Source: Streptomyces sp. SID10853 (GTDB taxonomy: Bacteria > Actinomycetota > Actinomycetes > Streptomycetales > Streptomycetaceae). Taken from it: DNA of 42,628 nucleotides. The stretch is taken from contig NZ_JAAGLN010000038.1 of the NCBI RefSeq assembly GCF_010548145.1, forward strand, positions 1 to 42,628, read 5' to 3'. Below the pieces are notes generated by a model. The model saw only the letters and a program-made list of their open reading frames with translations, had not been told where the DNA came from and ran no database searches. A program made the position numbers and the translations under genes. Position 1 is the first letter of the stretch. Each line of letters begins with the position of its first letter. Positions 17,388-25,781 of the stretch are shown piece after piece.

Positions 17388-17430
17388 CCTTATTAAGGTA
17401 CACGCCTTATTAAGGTGGCTGCCTTAGTAT
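17388..17430. promoter_or_regulatory. Twin palindromic operator and leaderless TetR promoter
   Basis: The 11-base palindrome CCTTATTAAGG occurs at 17388-17398 and again at 17405-17415, 17 bases apart, about one and a half DNA turns. A further half-site GCCTTA is at 17421-17426. TAGTAT (17425-17430) is a good -10 box and ends six bases before the TetR ATG, implying a leaderless message. The sites overlap the only AT-rich DNA between the divergent genes. Confidence 0.75.
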
Positions 17431-17436
17431 GGGTCC

Positions 17437-18150
17437 ATGGCGAGAGGGAGCACCACACACGAGGTCATGGCCGAAGTGGCGCTGCGGATGTTCGCCGAGC
17501 GGGGTATCGACGCCGTCTCGCTCAGGGAGATCACCACCGCGTCGGGCCAGCGCAACAAGTCGGCGGCCCAGTACCACTTCGGCACCAAGGAACAACTGGT
17601 CAGGGAGATCTTCGAACGGCACACAGGAGAGGTGAACGCCCACCGTCAGCGCCTGCTGGACGCCCTGCACGAGCGAGGTGGCCGACCGGCCCTGGAGGAA
17701 CTGGCCGATGTGCTCATCCGCCCGCTGGCCGAGACCGTCGACGGCGGCAGCCACTACGCGCGCTTCCTCGCCCGGGTGTCCACACCTCCCTGGATCGGCG
17801 CTCTGGTGCACGCCGACCCCATGGCGACGCAGAGCGTGCAGACCGTCTTCACCGAGATCGCCCAGCTGCTGGACGGCCTCCCGGGCCCCGTGCTGCGCAC
17901 CCGCCTCGCCCTGGCGATGATGCTCACGGTCCGCGCACTGGCCGCGTGCGAGCACACCGTGGCACCCGGCAGCCCGGACGACGCACGGCGAGTGGCGCTG
18001 CTCGCCGCCCAACTCGTCGACACCACCGTCGGCATACTGCTCGCCCCCGTCTCCGGGGCCACCAGGGACCTCCTCCCCGACGCCGCGGAGCCGGTCACCG
18101 ACGACAGCTGGCCCTGGCACCTGCTCATCGGCGCGGAAGCGGGCTTCTGA
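17437..18150 (+). CDS. TetR-family transcriptional regulator
   Basis: The 237-residue protein has an N-terminal HTH (residues 1-55): THEVMAEVALRMFAERG, then VSLREITTASGQRNKSAAQYHF and GTKEQLVREIF. The wording AAQYHFGTKEQL is typical of the TetR subgroup with a C-terminal TetR_C domain. The effector is unknown. It probably represses itself and the divergent secreted-protein gene through the twin CCTTATTAAGG sites. The next gene starts 77 bases downstream behind its own repeats. Confidence 0.9.
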   Translation: MARGSTTHEVMAEVALRMFAERGIDAVSLREITTASGQRNKSAAQYHFGTKEQLVREIFERHTGEVNAHRQRLLDALHERGGRPALEELADVLIRPLAETVDGGSHYARFLARVSTPPWIGALVHADPMATQSVQTVFTEIAQLLDGLPGPVLRTRLALAMMLTVRALAACEHTVAPGSPDDARRVALLAAQLVDTTVGILLAPVSGATRDLLPDAAEPVTDDSWPWHLLIGAEAGF

Positions 18151-18163
18151 CGGCGCTGCCCGT

Positions 18164-18202
18164 ATATCGCTTTGGGGGTCCAGATATCGCGTTGTGGGTC
18201 CA
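18164..18202. promoter_or_regulatory. Twin 19-base direct repeats upstream of the YqeY-like gene
   Basis: Two 19-base copies (starting ATATCGC and ending GGGTCCA) begin at 18164 and 18184; 17 of 19 positions match and the period is 20 bases. They lie 25-60 bases before the YqeY-like start. Their phasing suggests two protein sites on one DNA face, or an upstream promoter region. Confidence 0.5.
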
Positions 18203-18227
18203 GGAGCGTCGGCATAAGGTCACCGGC

Positions 18228-18590
18228 ATGTCTCTGCGTCTCCGTATGCGCCAAGCACTGCCGGAAGCGATGCGCGCCCGTGACAAGGCCGCGGTGAGCG
18301 CCCTGCGCTCCACGCTCGCCGCGCTGGACAACGCCGAGGCGGTGCCGGTGGACGAGGCCGAGCTGCGCGGCCTGGCACTGGAGCAGTCGCCGGTCGGGGT
18401 CGGCGTGACCGAAGCGGCACGGCGTGAGCTGAGTGAGAGCGACGCGGTGGATGTGGTGCGTGCGGAGGTCGCCGAACGGCTGGACGCCGCAGCTCAGTTG
18501 ACGGCGCCCGCACACGCCGACCGAGCCGCGCGGCTTCGCGCGGAGGCGGCCGTGCTGCTGGGCTTCATCGACGGCCCCGGCCCCGCGTAG
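18228..18590 (+). CDS. GatB/YqeY-domain-like small protein
   Basis: The 120-residue helical protein begins LRLRMRQALPEAMRARDKAA, followed by VSALRSTLAALDNAEAV, closely following the YqeY pattern (AMKARDK...LRxxxAAxxxAE). YqeY is related to the tRNA-binding tail of the GatB amidotransferase subunit; free-standing members have no firmly assigned role. The rest (residues 60-120) is Ala/Glu-rich helix. The ATG at 18228 agrees with family N-termini. It converges with queD. Confidence 0.75.
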   Translation: MSLRLRMRQALPEAMRARDKAAVSALRSTLAALDNAEAVPVDEAELRGLALEQSPVGVGVTEAARRELSESDAVDVVRAEVAERLDAAAQLTAPAHADRAARLRAEAAVLLGFIDGPGPA

Positions 18591-18627
18591 GTCTTACCGC
18601 AGCTTGTGTCGACTGCGCGCCGGAGTG

Positions 18628-19017
18628 CTAGGCGCTCTCGTCGGAATCTTCCTGCCGGTAGATGGCCCACGTCTTGGGGGTTTCCGAGACCCAGACAGCT
18701 ACGAGTTCGGGGTACTTTTCGACCCACTCGCTGTAGATCCACAGGGCGAGATGCTCGGCGGACGGGGAGATGTCCATGACGTCGTTGAGATGGCGGTGGT
18801 CGACCGTGTCGTCCATCCAGTTCTTGAACGCATCCAGGTCGCCGTAGTCGCGGACGAAGCCAGCCTCGGTCAGGCCGGACGACGGCGCGGAGAGTTCCAT
18901 GATGACGACGTAGTTGTGGCCGTGCAGACGTGCGCACTTGTGCCAGCTGGGGAGTTTGTCCAAAAGGTGACTGGCGGAGAAGTGGAACTCCTTGGTGATG
19001 GTCAGCTTCCCCGCCAT
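18628..19017 (-). CDS. queD: 6-carboxy-tetrahydropterin synthase family protein (QueD-like)
   Basis: The 129-residue enzyme is of the 6-pyruvoyl-tetrahydropterin synthase/QueD fold (T-fold). All key residues are visible: zinc His in FSASH and the HGH of HKCARLHGHNY, catalytic Cys in HKC, the Asp-His of VDHRHLND and the Glu of VSETPK. QueD turns 7,8-dihydroneopterin triphosphate into 6-carboxy-tetrahydropterin on the preQ0 / 7-deazaguanine path. No queC, queE or folE gene is in the window. I prefer ATG 19017 (GAGG six bases upstream, family-like N-terminus); ATG 19062 would add 15 residues and lie only six bases after the NTPase stop. Either way it is the second gene of an operon with the NTPase. 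Confidence 0.85.
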   Translation of the reverse strand: MAGKLTITKEFHFSASHLLDKLPSWHKCARLHGHNYVVIMELSAPSSGLTEAGFVRDYGDLDAFKNWMDDTVDHRHLNDVMDISPSAEHLALWIYSEWVEKYPELVAVWVSETPKTWAIYRQEDSDESA

Positions 19018-19068
19018 ATGCAGCCTCAGCTCCGCAAGTGGCGTGCCGTTCTCGTATGGCATCAGCGG

Positions 19069-21798
19069 TTACTCGCTCTCCGGGTCGCTGAGCATGATGG
19101 CTCGGTTGAGTGGGACGTTGGTGAGGAAGCTGTTACGCAACGCGGGGTCAGTGATAGTGGCGCCCTTCTGTGCCACCTTGATGCGGGCACGGCCGAGGAG
19201 ATCACGGGCTTCGGCCTCGGATCCCGCGGCGCGCAGGGTGCGGGCCGCGTGGAAGAGAATTTCCTCGCTGCGCAGTGCCGGCATGTCGCCGGTCTGCTCG
19301 AGGAGCCGAACCGCGTCGCGTGCATACGCGACCGCTGCCGCCAAGTCACCTTGCAGGAGATGCACTTGCGTGGACAGCCCCATAGCGGCGATCTCGCTGC
19401 GCACCATACCGGTGCGGCGGGTTTCGACGACGGTGTCCGTCGCCAGGCGGTGGACGGTCTCCAAGGCATGGGGGTTGTTGTCAGCCGTGTCCAGGACGAC
19501 CTGGGCGTAAAGGTTGCGCACGATGGGGACGAGGTTGATGAGCCAGGTGCGTTCCGTTTCCAGCCAGGCCTCCTCGATCAATGTCAGGCATTCGCCGCGG
19601 CGACGGGGATCGGAGGTGAGGAGCTGGGCAAGCAGCGCGGTGTTGTAGGCGTGCCAGCCGCTGTCACCACCGCGCTCGGCCTCGGTGCTGCGCGCCTCAT
19701 GCAGGATGCGTTCCGCTTCGTCGAACCGGCCGAGCCCGGTGTGTACCTGCGCCAGGTAGTTCAGTGCGATCGGAAGTTCCACGTTGAGCGGTTCCAGGCG
19801 CAGACGGTCGGTACAACGTGCCAGTCGGGTCAGGGCCTGCTCGGGGCGGCCGTCGTCGAACAGGGTGATGCCCAGTTGCATCTCATTCAGATTGCGGGCG
19901 TGCTGAAGGACAGGGTCGCCGCTTGCGCCGAGCCGGGGATCGGAGGCGTACAGTTCTTCGGCCTGCTGGAGCTGGGCCAGGCCATCGGTGAGGTTGCGCT
20001 TGGACACCTGGCGGCCGTACTCGACCTTGGCGACGAACAGGGCGACTGGATCGTCCTGCTGCTCCGCGATCTTCACAGCATCGCTGAGTTTGCCCAGGCC
20101 CGGTACCAGTCCCTTGGTGGCCATGAGGGTCTTCCCGCGCAGCAGGGTCGTACGGGCCACGAGTTCGGGCGCGGCACACCGGGAGGCAGCCTGTTCGGCC
20201 TCTGCTGCGAGGGCGTCGATCAAAGGTCCGCCTGCGGACTCACCGCGCCAGCGCACCTCGGTCAGTGACAACAGCAATTCAATCGCTTCCGCCAGCTGAC
20301 GATCACGACCGGGGGCGCCGTCGGGGAGCTTGCGGGCCGTGCGGATGGCCTTCCAGCAGTGCCGTTCGGCCTCCGCGAAGGACAGGCCGTCGATGGCGGC
20401 GGAGCGGGCCAGGGCGTAGTGCGCGGTGGCCGACTCGGCCAGGCACTCCAGTCCGCCCTCCTCCAGGTGACGAGCGATCTCCAGGCGTCGCTCCAAGCGG
20501 GCCGAAGCGAGGCCGCTCTGTTCGGCCAGGGCCCGGGCGATACGGGCATGCCGGATGCGGCGCTGCTGATCGGTTTGCTGACTGTGATAGAGCACGTTCC
20601 ACAAGGCCAGGTGCTGGAACCGATAGCAGTCCGAAGGGTCGTGGCTTGCCCAGTCGGGGCGCTGGCCCCGGGTAATCAGCTGATGGTCCTCAGCGATGCG
20701 GCGCAGACGTTCCATCGTCTCTTCGTCTGGAAGGTCCATGGCGGTGGCGACGGTACGGGACAGGAACGTCGGTCCTTGGGTGGCCGCGGTCACCAGGAGC
20801 AGCTGGTCGTCGGGCGGCAGGCGTCGCATCCGGTCCTTGACGACCCGCTCGACGCTCTGCGGGAGCAGGATCCGGTCGCCGTGCTCGGGCTGCCATTCGT
20901 CCAGACACAGCCGTACAAAGATGGGGTGACCGGCGGTGAGGGTGCTCAGGTGCGTCGGCAGGGCCGGCGGTGCGGTGGGGCAGTGGTGGCGGACGAGTTC
21001 CGCGATCGCGTCGTCCGGGAGTCCGCTCAGTGAGTGCGAGCGAACCAGCCCTTCGCTCTCCCACAGCCGCAGCAGCTCGCGGGTACTCTCGGCCGCGCCG
21101 TCGAGCGTCTCACCGGTGGCATGGCTGAGGACGAGAGCGAGGGAGGAGCCGGGCAGCATACGCAGCAGCCGGTCCAATACCAGCAAGCTGCTGGAGTCGA
21201 TGTTCTGGACGTCGTCGATCGTGAGGACCGTGGGCGGCCCCGACTCCGTGAGCTTGAGTACCGCGTCGACGATTTGGATGGCAACACTCTGTTGGAAGGG
21301 CAGCAGTGAGTCGAACGGCATGGAACCCGAACTGAGCGCGGCCTCGGTCACGTCACGGCCCATTTTCAGTACCTGGCCGAGCCCCGGCACCAGGGCTGAC
21401 AGCAGATCCGGCAGTGAGCGAGCAGCGCTCCGCCCCGCTGTGCCCAACAATTGCTTGAAGCGGCTGCGTCCTGTCTGGGCATCCAGCTTCACCAGGATGT
21501 CGATGATCGGGCCATACAGCACTCCCGGGCCGATGCACGGGTGACAGCGCGCGGTGATGACCCGGCACGAGCGTGCCCTCGGGGCCGAAGCGGAAGTACG
21601 CCGGACGAACTCACTGAGCAACGAGGTCTTGCCCATGCCTGAGGCGCCCTCGACCAGCAGCGCACTCCCGCGCCCTTCGGCCAGTCCCAGGACCAGGGAG
21701 CGGAGCTCTTCCATAGGTTCGGTCCGGTCGACGAACATGGCCTGCACGACAGCCCCCGTAGGTTCATTCTGTACCTGCCGGAGCGGCCACTCCGACAC
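19069..21798 (-). CDS. Large STAND-type AAA NTPase with helical repeats, no DNA-binding domain
   Basis: The 909-residue protein opens near residue 22 with FVDRTEPMEELRSLVLGLAE, the MalT/LuxR-type AAA_16 start. Walker A is VEGASGMGKTSLLSEF and Walker B is TVLTIDDVQNID. Residues 450-880 are TPR-like helical repeats (for example FDEAERILHEARSTEAERGG). MalT- and LAL-type regulators end in a LuxR HTH, but here the C-terminus (RNSFLTNVPLNRAIMLSDPE) has none and the stop is followed at once by queD. So it looks like a sensor/switch NTPase that does not bind DNA itself. GTG 21798 is taken as start (GAAAGG just before); ATG 21738 is an alternative. Its codon use is somewhat less GC-biased than that of neighbouring genes, hinting at transfer. 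Confidence 0.85.
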   Translation of the reverse strand: MSEWPLRQVQNEPTGAVVQAMFVDRTEPMEELRSLVLGLAEGRGSALLVEGASGMGKTSLLSEFVRRTSASAPRARSCRVITARCHPCIGPGVLYGPIIDILVKLDAQTGRSRFKQLLGTAGRSAARSLPDLLSALVPGLGQVLKMGRDVTEAALSSGSMPFDSLLPFQQSVAIQIVDAVLKLTESGPPTVLTIDDVQNIDSSSLLVLDRLLRMLPGSSLALVLSHATGETLDGAAESTRELLRLWESEGLVRSHSLSGLPDDAIAELVRHHCPTAPPALPTHLSTLTAGHPIFVRLCLDEWQPEHGDRILLPQSVERVVKDRMRRLPPDDQLLLVTAATQGPTFLSRTVATAMDLPDEETMERLRRIAEDHQLITRGQRPDWASHDPSDCYRFQHLALWNVLYHSQQTDQQRRIRHARIARALAEQSGLASARLERRLEIARHLEEGGLECLAESATAHYALARSAAIDGLSFAEAERHCWKAIRTARKLPDGAPGRDRQLAEAIELLLSLTEVRWRGESAGGPLIDALAAEAEQAASRCAAPELVARTTLLRGKTLMATKGLVPGLGKLSDAVKIAEQQDDPVALFVAKVEYGRQVSKRNLTDGLAQLQQAEELYASDPRLGASGDPVLQHARNLNEMQLGITLFDDGRPEQALTRLARCTDRLRLEPLNVELPIALNYLAQVHTGLGRFDEAERILHEARSTEAERGGDSGWHAYNTALLAQLLTSDPRRRGECLTLIEEAWLETERTWLINLVPIVRNLYAQVVLDTADNNPHALETVHRLATDTVVETRRTGMVRSEIAAMGLSTQVHLLQGDLAAAVAYARDAVRLLEQTGDMPALRSEEILFHAARTLRAAGSEAEARDLLGRARIKVAQKGATITDPALRNSFLTNVPLNRAIMLSDPESE

Positions 21799-22033
21799 CT
21801 TTCGTCACTCAACGCACGTAAACGGCCACAGTAGAACACGGTGATCGAGCAAGCGAGAGCGAGATCCTGCCACTGGCCATGTCCTGCGAGGCCAGATGCC
21901 GGGTCCTGTCTCCGGGGCATCTGCCACCGGCACACCACCGGCCCGCCGCTGACTCCGTTGACTCGCCCGAACGGCCGTGCGACGGTGAAGGATCGCTCCT
22001 CTCGGGAGCACTGGGAACTGGAGGCAGACCGCC

Positions 22034-23398
22034 GTGACCTTCGGAAACGACGACTCCCGCTCGGGCAGCATGAACCGCAGTCTGATGCCGGAGCAACTCG
22101 AGTACTTCGACAAGGAGTTCGCCGCCCGCCCGGCGAACCGCCTGATGCAGAACGCCGTCACCCGGACACCGGTGGACGATGTCGCCCTGGACCGGCGTGT
22201 CCTGACCGGCATCGACCACTCGGTCTCCCACCACCTGGACGACTGGAAGGTCACCAACCAGAAGCAGAGCGGGCGCTGCTGGCTGTTCGCCGGGCTCAAC
22301 CTGCTGCGGGTCGGGGCAGCTCAGGCACTGGGTATGAAGGACTTCGAGTTCTCCCAGAACTACCTGCTCTGGTGGGACAAGTTCGAGCGCGCGAACCACT
22401 TCCTGGAGACGGTCATCGAGACCTCGGACCGGGACGTGGACGACCGCACGGTGGCCCACGTGCTGTCGGACCCGATCAGTGACGGCGGGCAGTGGAACAT
22501 GTTCGTGGCGCTGGTCGCCAAGCACGGTCTGGTGCCCAAGTCGGCCATGCCGGAGACGCACAGCTCATCCGCGACCCGGTCGATGAACCGGGACCTGGAG
22601 ACCTTGCTCCGCCAGGGCGCACGTGACCTGCGCGCGCAGGCGGCCCAGGGGGCCGAGGCGCAGCGGGAGCGCAAGCGGGAGGTGCTTGAGGTCGTCCACC
22701 GGGTGCTCAGCATCCATCTCGGCACGCCGCCACAGCGGTTCCTGTGGCAGTGGGAGGACAAGGACAGGGAGTTCCACCGCGACGGCTGGCTCACCCCGGC
22801 GGAGTTCGCGGCCTCCTACGTGCGGCTCCCGCTGGACGAGTACGTCTGTCTGGTGCACGACCCACGGGAGTCGAGCCCGGCCGGCCGCACCTTCACCGTG
22901 GAGCATCTGGGCAATGTGGTGGAAGCCCCGCCGGTGGTCTATCTGAACGTACAGGTGGACCTGTTGAAGCAGCTGGCCATGGACGCGATCGTGGGCGGCG
23001 AGCCGGTGTGGTTCGGCTGTGACGTGGCCAAGATGATGCGCGGGGACGCCGGCGTCTGGGACGCGGCGCTCTTCGACTACGCGGCCGTCTACGACGCTCC
23101 GTTCACCATGGACAAGGCCGACCGGCTGCTGCACCACGACACACAGATGACCCACGCGATGCTGTTCACCGGCGTGGACGTGGTGGACGGCAGCCCGCGC
23201 CGCTGGCGGGTGGAGAACAGCTGGGGCGAGGAGAAGGCCGACAAGGGCTTCTGGACGATGAACGACTCGTGGTTCGCCGAGCACGTCTTCGAGATCGCGG
23301 TCCGCCGCTCGACACTGCCGCCGGACCTGGCAGCGGCCCTCGACGAAGCCCCGATCGTCCTCCCGGCGTGGGACCCGATGGGGGCCCTCGCCGACTGA
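22034..23398 (+). CDS. pepC: C1-family cysteine aminopeptidase (bleomycin hydrolase / PepC type)
   Basis: The 454-residue enzyme belongs to peptidase family C1B. The oxyanion Gln and nucleophile Cys lie in NQKQSGRCWLFAGLN, the His in QMTHAMLFTG and the Asn in VENSWGEEKADKG, so the active site is complete. The block QYLLWWDKFER-like sequence (NYLLWWDKFERANHF) and DGGQWNMFVALV are hallmarks of PepC/bleomycin hydrolase. These form hexameric cytoplasmic barrels that act as aminopeptidases and can inactivate bleomycin-like compounds. No signal peptide is present. The start is GTG 22034, with CTGGAGG upstream. It is divergent from the NTPase-queD operon and converges with the TetR gene at a gap of nine bases. 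Confidence 0.92.
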   Translation: MTFGNDDSRSGSMNRSLMPEQLEYFDKEFAARPANRLMQNAVTRTPVDDVALDRRVLTGIDHSVSHHLDDWKVTNQKQSGRCWLFAGLNLLRVGAAQALGMKDFEFSQNYLLWWDKFERANHFLETVIETSDRDVDDRTVAHVLSDPISDGGQWNMFVALVAKHGLVPKSAMPETHSSSATRSMNRDLETLLRQGARDLRAQAAQGAEAQRERKREVLEVVHRVLSIHLGTPPQRFLWQWEDKDREFHRDGWLTPAEFAASYVRLPLDEYVCLVHDPRESSPAGRTFTVEHLGNVVEAPPVVYLNVQVDLLKQLAMDAIVGGEPVWFGCDVAKMMRGDAGVWDAALFDYAAVYDAPFTMDKADRLLHHDTQMTHAMLFTGVDVVDGSPRRWRVENSWGEEKADKGFWTMNDSWFAEHVFEIAVRRSTLPPDLAAALDEAPIVLPAWDPMGALAD

Positions 23399-23407
23399 CA
23401 CCTGCCT

Positions 23408-24058
23408 CTAACGCGGGCTTTCCACCGTGGCGAGGGACCGGGTGAGCTCTTCGACGAAGTCGTGGACGCCGCCGAGCTGCCACACCTGGCCCGAGCTGCC
23501 CTCCAGGAGGAGGCGGCCGTGCACGGCCGACCAGACCAATACGGCGGCCGCCTCCGGTGACTGGGTCGTGCGCATGCCCGTCTCCGCCAGCCGGGCCACG
23601 GCCGCACGCCAGCGCTCCGCCAGGCGTCCTGTTTCGTCCGGGTGGCGGTCGCGGGCGGCGAACATCACACGGAAGCTCGGCGGGTTGTTTTCGGCGAACC
23701 GGCAGTAGGCGTGGGCGAGTTCGGCGAGCCTGCGCGCAGGGGTGAGGCCGTCCGAGGTCTCGTTCGCCCGGTCCATCTCTCCGATGAGCTGCTCGTAGAG
23801 CATCCCCACCGCTGTGCGGGAGAGCTCGTCCTTGTCCGCGAAGTGCAGATAGATGGCCGGGGCCGTGACCCCCGCCTCGCGGGCCACCTCTCGTAGGGAC
23901 AGCGGCACCACGCCCATCCGGGTGTCGTCGGCGATGAGTCGCAGCATCGCCTGCAGGATCTCCTCGCGCAGTCTGTCCCCCTCTCCCCGGGCGTTGCGGG
24001 GTCTGCGTCCGGGGGCGGAGTCCTCGGGTGACACGGGGTTTCGGGGATGGTCGGCCAT
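23408..24058 (-). CDS. TetR-family transcriptional regulator
   Basis: The 216-residue product has an HTH at residues 28-75: LREEILQAMLRLIADD, LSLREVAREAGVTAPAIY and LHFADKDELSRTAV. The C-terminal domain (LAHAYCRFAENNPPSFRVMF, AVLVWSAVHGRLLLEG) matches the TetR_C_13/WHG-type ligand-binding domain. ATG 24058 is chosen; the frame stays open to 24172, but the extra residues are unlike the family. It is divergent from the ferredoxin-P450-CMD-SDR operon and is its likely repressor. Confidence 0.9.
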   Translation of the reverse strand: MADHPRNPVSPEDSAPGRRPRNARGEGDRLREEILQAMLRLIADDTRMGVVPLSLREVAREAGVTAPAIYLHFADKDELSRTAVGMLYEQLIGEMDRANETSDGLTPARRLAELAHAYCRFAENNPPSFRVMFAARDRHPDETGRLAERWRAAVARLAETGMRTTQSPEAAAVLVWSAVHGRLLLEGSSGQVWQLGGVHDFVEELTRSLATVESPR

Positions 24059-24147
24059 GTTTCCAGCCTTGCACAGCGCCCCGTCCCACCGGGCGGGTGA
24101 GGGCCCGGTCCGGTGTGCGCACCCTCTTGGCCAGATAACTGAACGGG

Positions 24148-24159
24148 TGTAAATATACA
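24148..24159. promoter_or_regulatory. Candidate TetR operator/promoter core for the P450 operon
   Basis: TGTAAATATACA is a near-perfect 12-base palindrome in the only AT-rich patch between the divergent TetR and ferredoxin genes, 67 bases before the ferredoxin ATG. It overlaps the expected -10 region. Confidence 0.5.
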
Positions 24160-24225
24160 GAGGTGAAGTCACTGCGCGGTGAGTTCCGCCGAGGTGTTCC
24201 CGCGCGTATCGCCGATGGGAGTGCC

Positions 24226-24420
24226 ATGCACATCACGATTGACGAGGACAAGTGCTGCGGTGCGGGCCAGTGCGTGCTGGTCGCCCCGGAGATCTTCGAT
24301 CAGCGGGACGAGGACGGAGTCGTGGTCCTGCTGAACGACGAGCCCGCCTCCGGACAGCACGGCGCCGCCCGTGAGGCGGCGTCGGTCTGCCCGGCCGCGG
24401 CCATCGGGATCCACATGTGA
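24226..24420 (+). CDS. [3Fe-4S] ferredoxin, P450-partner type
   Basis: The 64-residue protein starts at ATG 24226 with GGGAG five bases upstream. The cluster ligands are in DKCCGAGQC and VCPAAAI, the CX5C...CP pattern of single-cluster ferredoxins that donate electrons to Streptomyces cytochromes P450. Where most members have Val or Ile after the first Cys, this one has a second Cys (CCGAGQC). Standard blocks APEIFDQRDEDGVV and EAASVCPAAAI are present. It is the first gene of the operon, 65 bases before the P450, and is the natural redox partner of that enzyme. Confidence 0.92.
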   Translation: MHITIDEDKCCGAGQCVLVAPEIFDQRDEDGVVVLLNDEPASGQHGAAREAASVCPAAAIGIHM

Positions 24421-24485
24421 CCACCGCCCGGGGCGCCGTGGCAGGTGCCCCGGCAGCAGACATCCGACAGCTACCAGGAGGTCTC

Positions 24486-25781
24486 ATGTCCACCGATACC
24501 GATACCGATACCGATACCGATACCGATACCGATACCGGCACAGGCACCGGCGCAAGCACAGGCACCGGCGCAGACACCGGCACCGCGGCCGATGCCCCGG
24601 CGTTTCCCCTGACCCGCGGCTGCCCCTTCGCCCCTCCGGAGACCGCCACCGCCTTCCGGGAGGCCGGTGCGCCCCGCCGGGTGACCATCTGGGACGGCAG
24701 CCGTCCCTGGTTGATCACCCGGCATGACCAGGTCCAGCAGGTACTCGGCCCCACCGGAAGGTTCGGGGCCGACGTCACCGACCCCGGCTTCCCCAATACC
24801 TCCAGCGCCCAGCCTGCCGTCGAAGGCAACATCTTCTTCCGCAAGGACGGCGACGAGCATCTGCCGATCCGTCGCATCCTCAACCCGGACTTCACGGCCA
24901 AGCGGTCCGAAGCGCTTCGCCCGCGTATCGCCGAGCTGACCGAGCAGCTGCTGGACGAGCTGCCGGCCAAGGGCAGTCCCGTCGACCTTATCGAGGAGTA
25001 CGCGCTCGCCCTCCCCACCGTCGTCATCTGTGAGGTTCTCGGTGTCCCGTACGAGGAGCGGCACACCGTGCACGAGTCATCGAAGAAGATCGTGCAGCTG
25101 AGCCTCCCCAAGGAGGAGAAGCTCGCCGCACACCGGGCGATGCACGACAACCTCAGCCGCAACATGGCCAAGAAGCGCACCGCGCCCGACGACGGACTGC
25201 TCTCCCGTCTCGTCAACACCTGGGTCGACGAGAAGGGCGTTCTCTCCTTCGAGGACGCCGTCGGTCTCGGCACCCTCGTCATCGGCGCCGGTCACGAGAC
25301 GACCGCCAACATGATCGGTCTGGGCATCCTCTCCCTCCTGCGGGAGCCCGAGCAGCGCGGCCTCCTCCTTTCGGACCCGGGAAAACACGCGGGCACGGCG
25401 ACCGAGGAAATGATGCGCTACTGGAGCATGGTGCAGACCGAGCCGCGACGCGTGTGCCTGGAGGACACCGAGGTCGGCGGCGTTCTGATCAGGGCGGGCG
25501 AGGGCATCATCTGCAACCTGCCTGCTGCAAACCGCGATCCCGAGGTCTTCGCCGCCCCCGAGAAGCTCGACCTCACCCGCACCGAGCGCAGGCACATGGG
25601 GTTCGGTTCCGGTATCCACCAGTGCCTGGGCCAGAACCTCTCCCGGATCGAGATGCAGGAAGCCTGGCCACGCCTCTTCCGGCGCTTTCCCACCCTCCGG
25701 CTCGCGGTGGCCGAGAGCGAGCTGCACTTCCACGACGACGCCCTCACCTACGGGCTCGAAGAACTGCCGGTGACCTGGTGA
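24486..25781 (+). CDS. Cytochrome P450
   Basis: The 431-residue soluble P450 starts at ATG 24486 with AGGAGG just upstream. Landmarks are the I-helix GAGHETTANMI, the K-helix ExxR in EEMMRYW and the heme loop FGSGIHQCLG with Cys380 as thiolate ligand. The C-helix DGDEHLPIRRI replaces the common DGPEHxxxRR. The catalytic core begins near residue 36 (FPLTRGCPF). The first 35 residues are a low-complexity tail made of seven Asp-Thr pairs then Gly-Thr pairs, encoded by a GATACC repeat; it is probably disordered. Style and redox context match the CYP105-like bacterial monooxygenases. The substrate is unknown. The stop overlaps the next start (GTGA). Confidence 0.93.
   Translation: MSTDTDTDTDTDTDTDTGTGTGASTGTGADTGTAADAPAFPLTRGCPFAPPETATAFREAGAPRRVTIWDGSRPWLITRHDQVQQVLGPTGRFGADVTDPGFPNTSSAQPAVEGNIFFRKDGDEHLPIRRILNPDFTAKRSEALRPRIAELTEQLLDELPAKGSPVDLIEEYALALPTVVICEVLGVPYEERHTVHESSKKIVQLSLPKEEKLAAHRAMHDNLSRNMAKKRTAPDDGLLSRLVNTWVDEKGVLSFEDAVGLGTLVIGAGHETTANMIGLGILSLLREPEQRGLLLSDPGKHAGTATEEMMRYWSMVQTEPRRVCLEDTEVGGVLIRAGEGIICNLPAANRDPEVFAAPEKLDLTRTERRHMGFGSGIHQCLGQNLSRIEMQEAWPRLFRRFPTLRLAVAESELHFHDDALTYGLEELPVTW
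24495..24536. repeat. Seven perfect GATACC repeats encoding Asp-Thr pairs
   Basis: GATACC is repeated seven times in frame directly after the first three codons of the P450 gene. Six-base units keep frame whatever the copy number. Codon choice is unusually uniform (GAT rather than the preferred GAC), showing recent expansion. Confidence 0.95.

Noticed and set aside
18628..19017. QueD as part of a local preQ0 or DNA-modification gene set
   Set aside because: No queC, queE, folE or dpd-type genes are in the window, so membership in such a set cannot be claimed.
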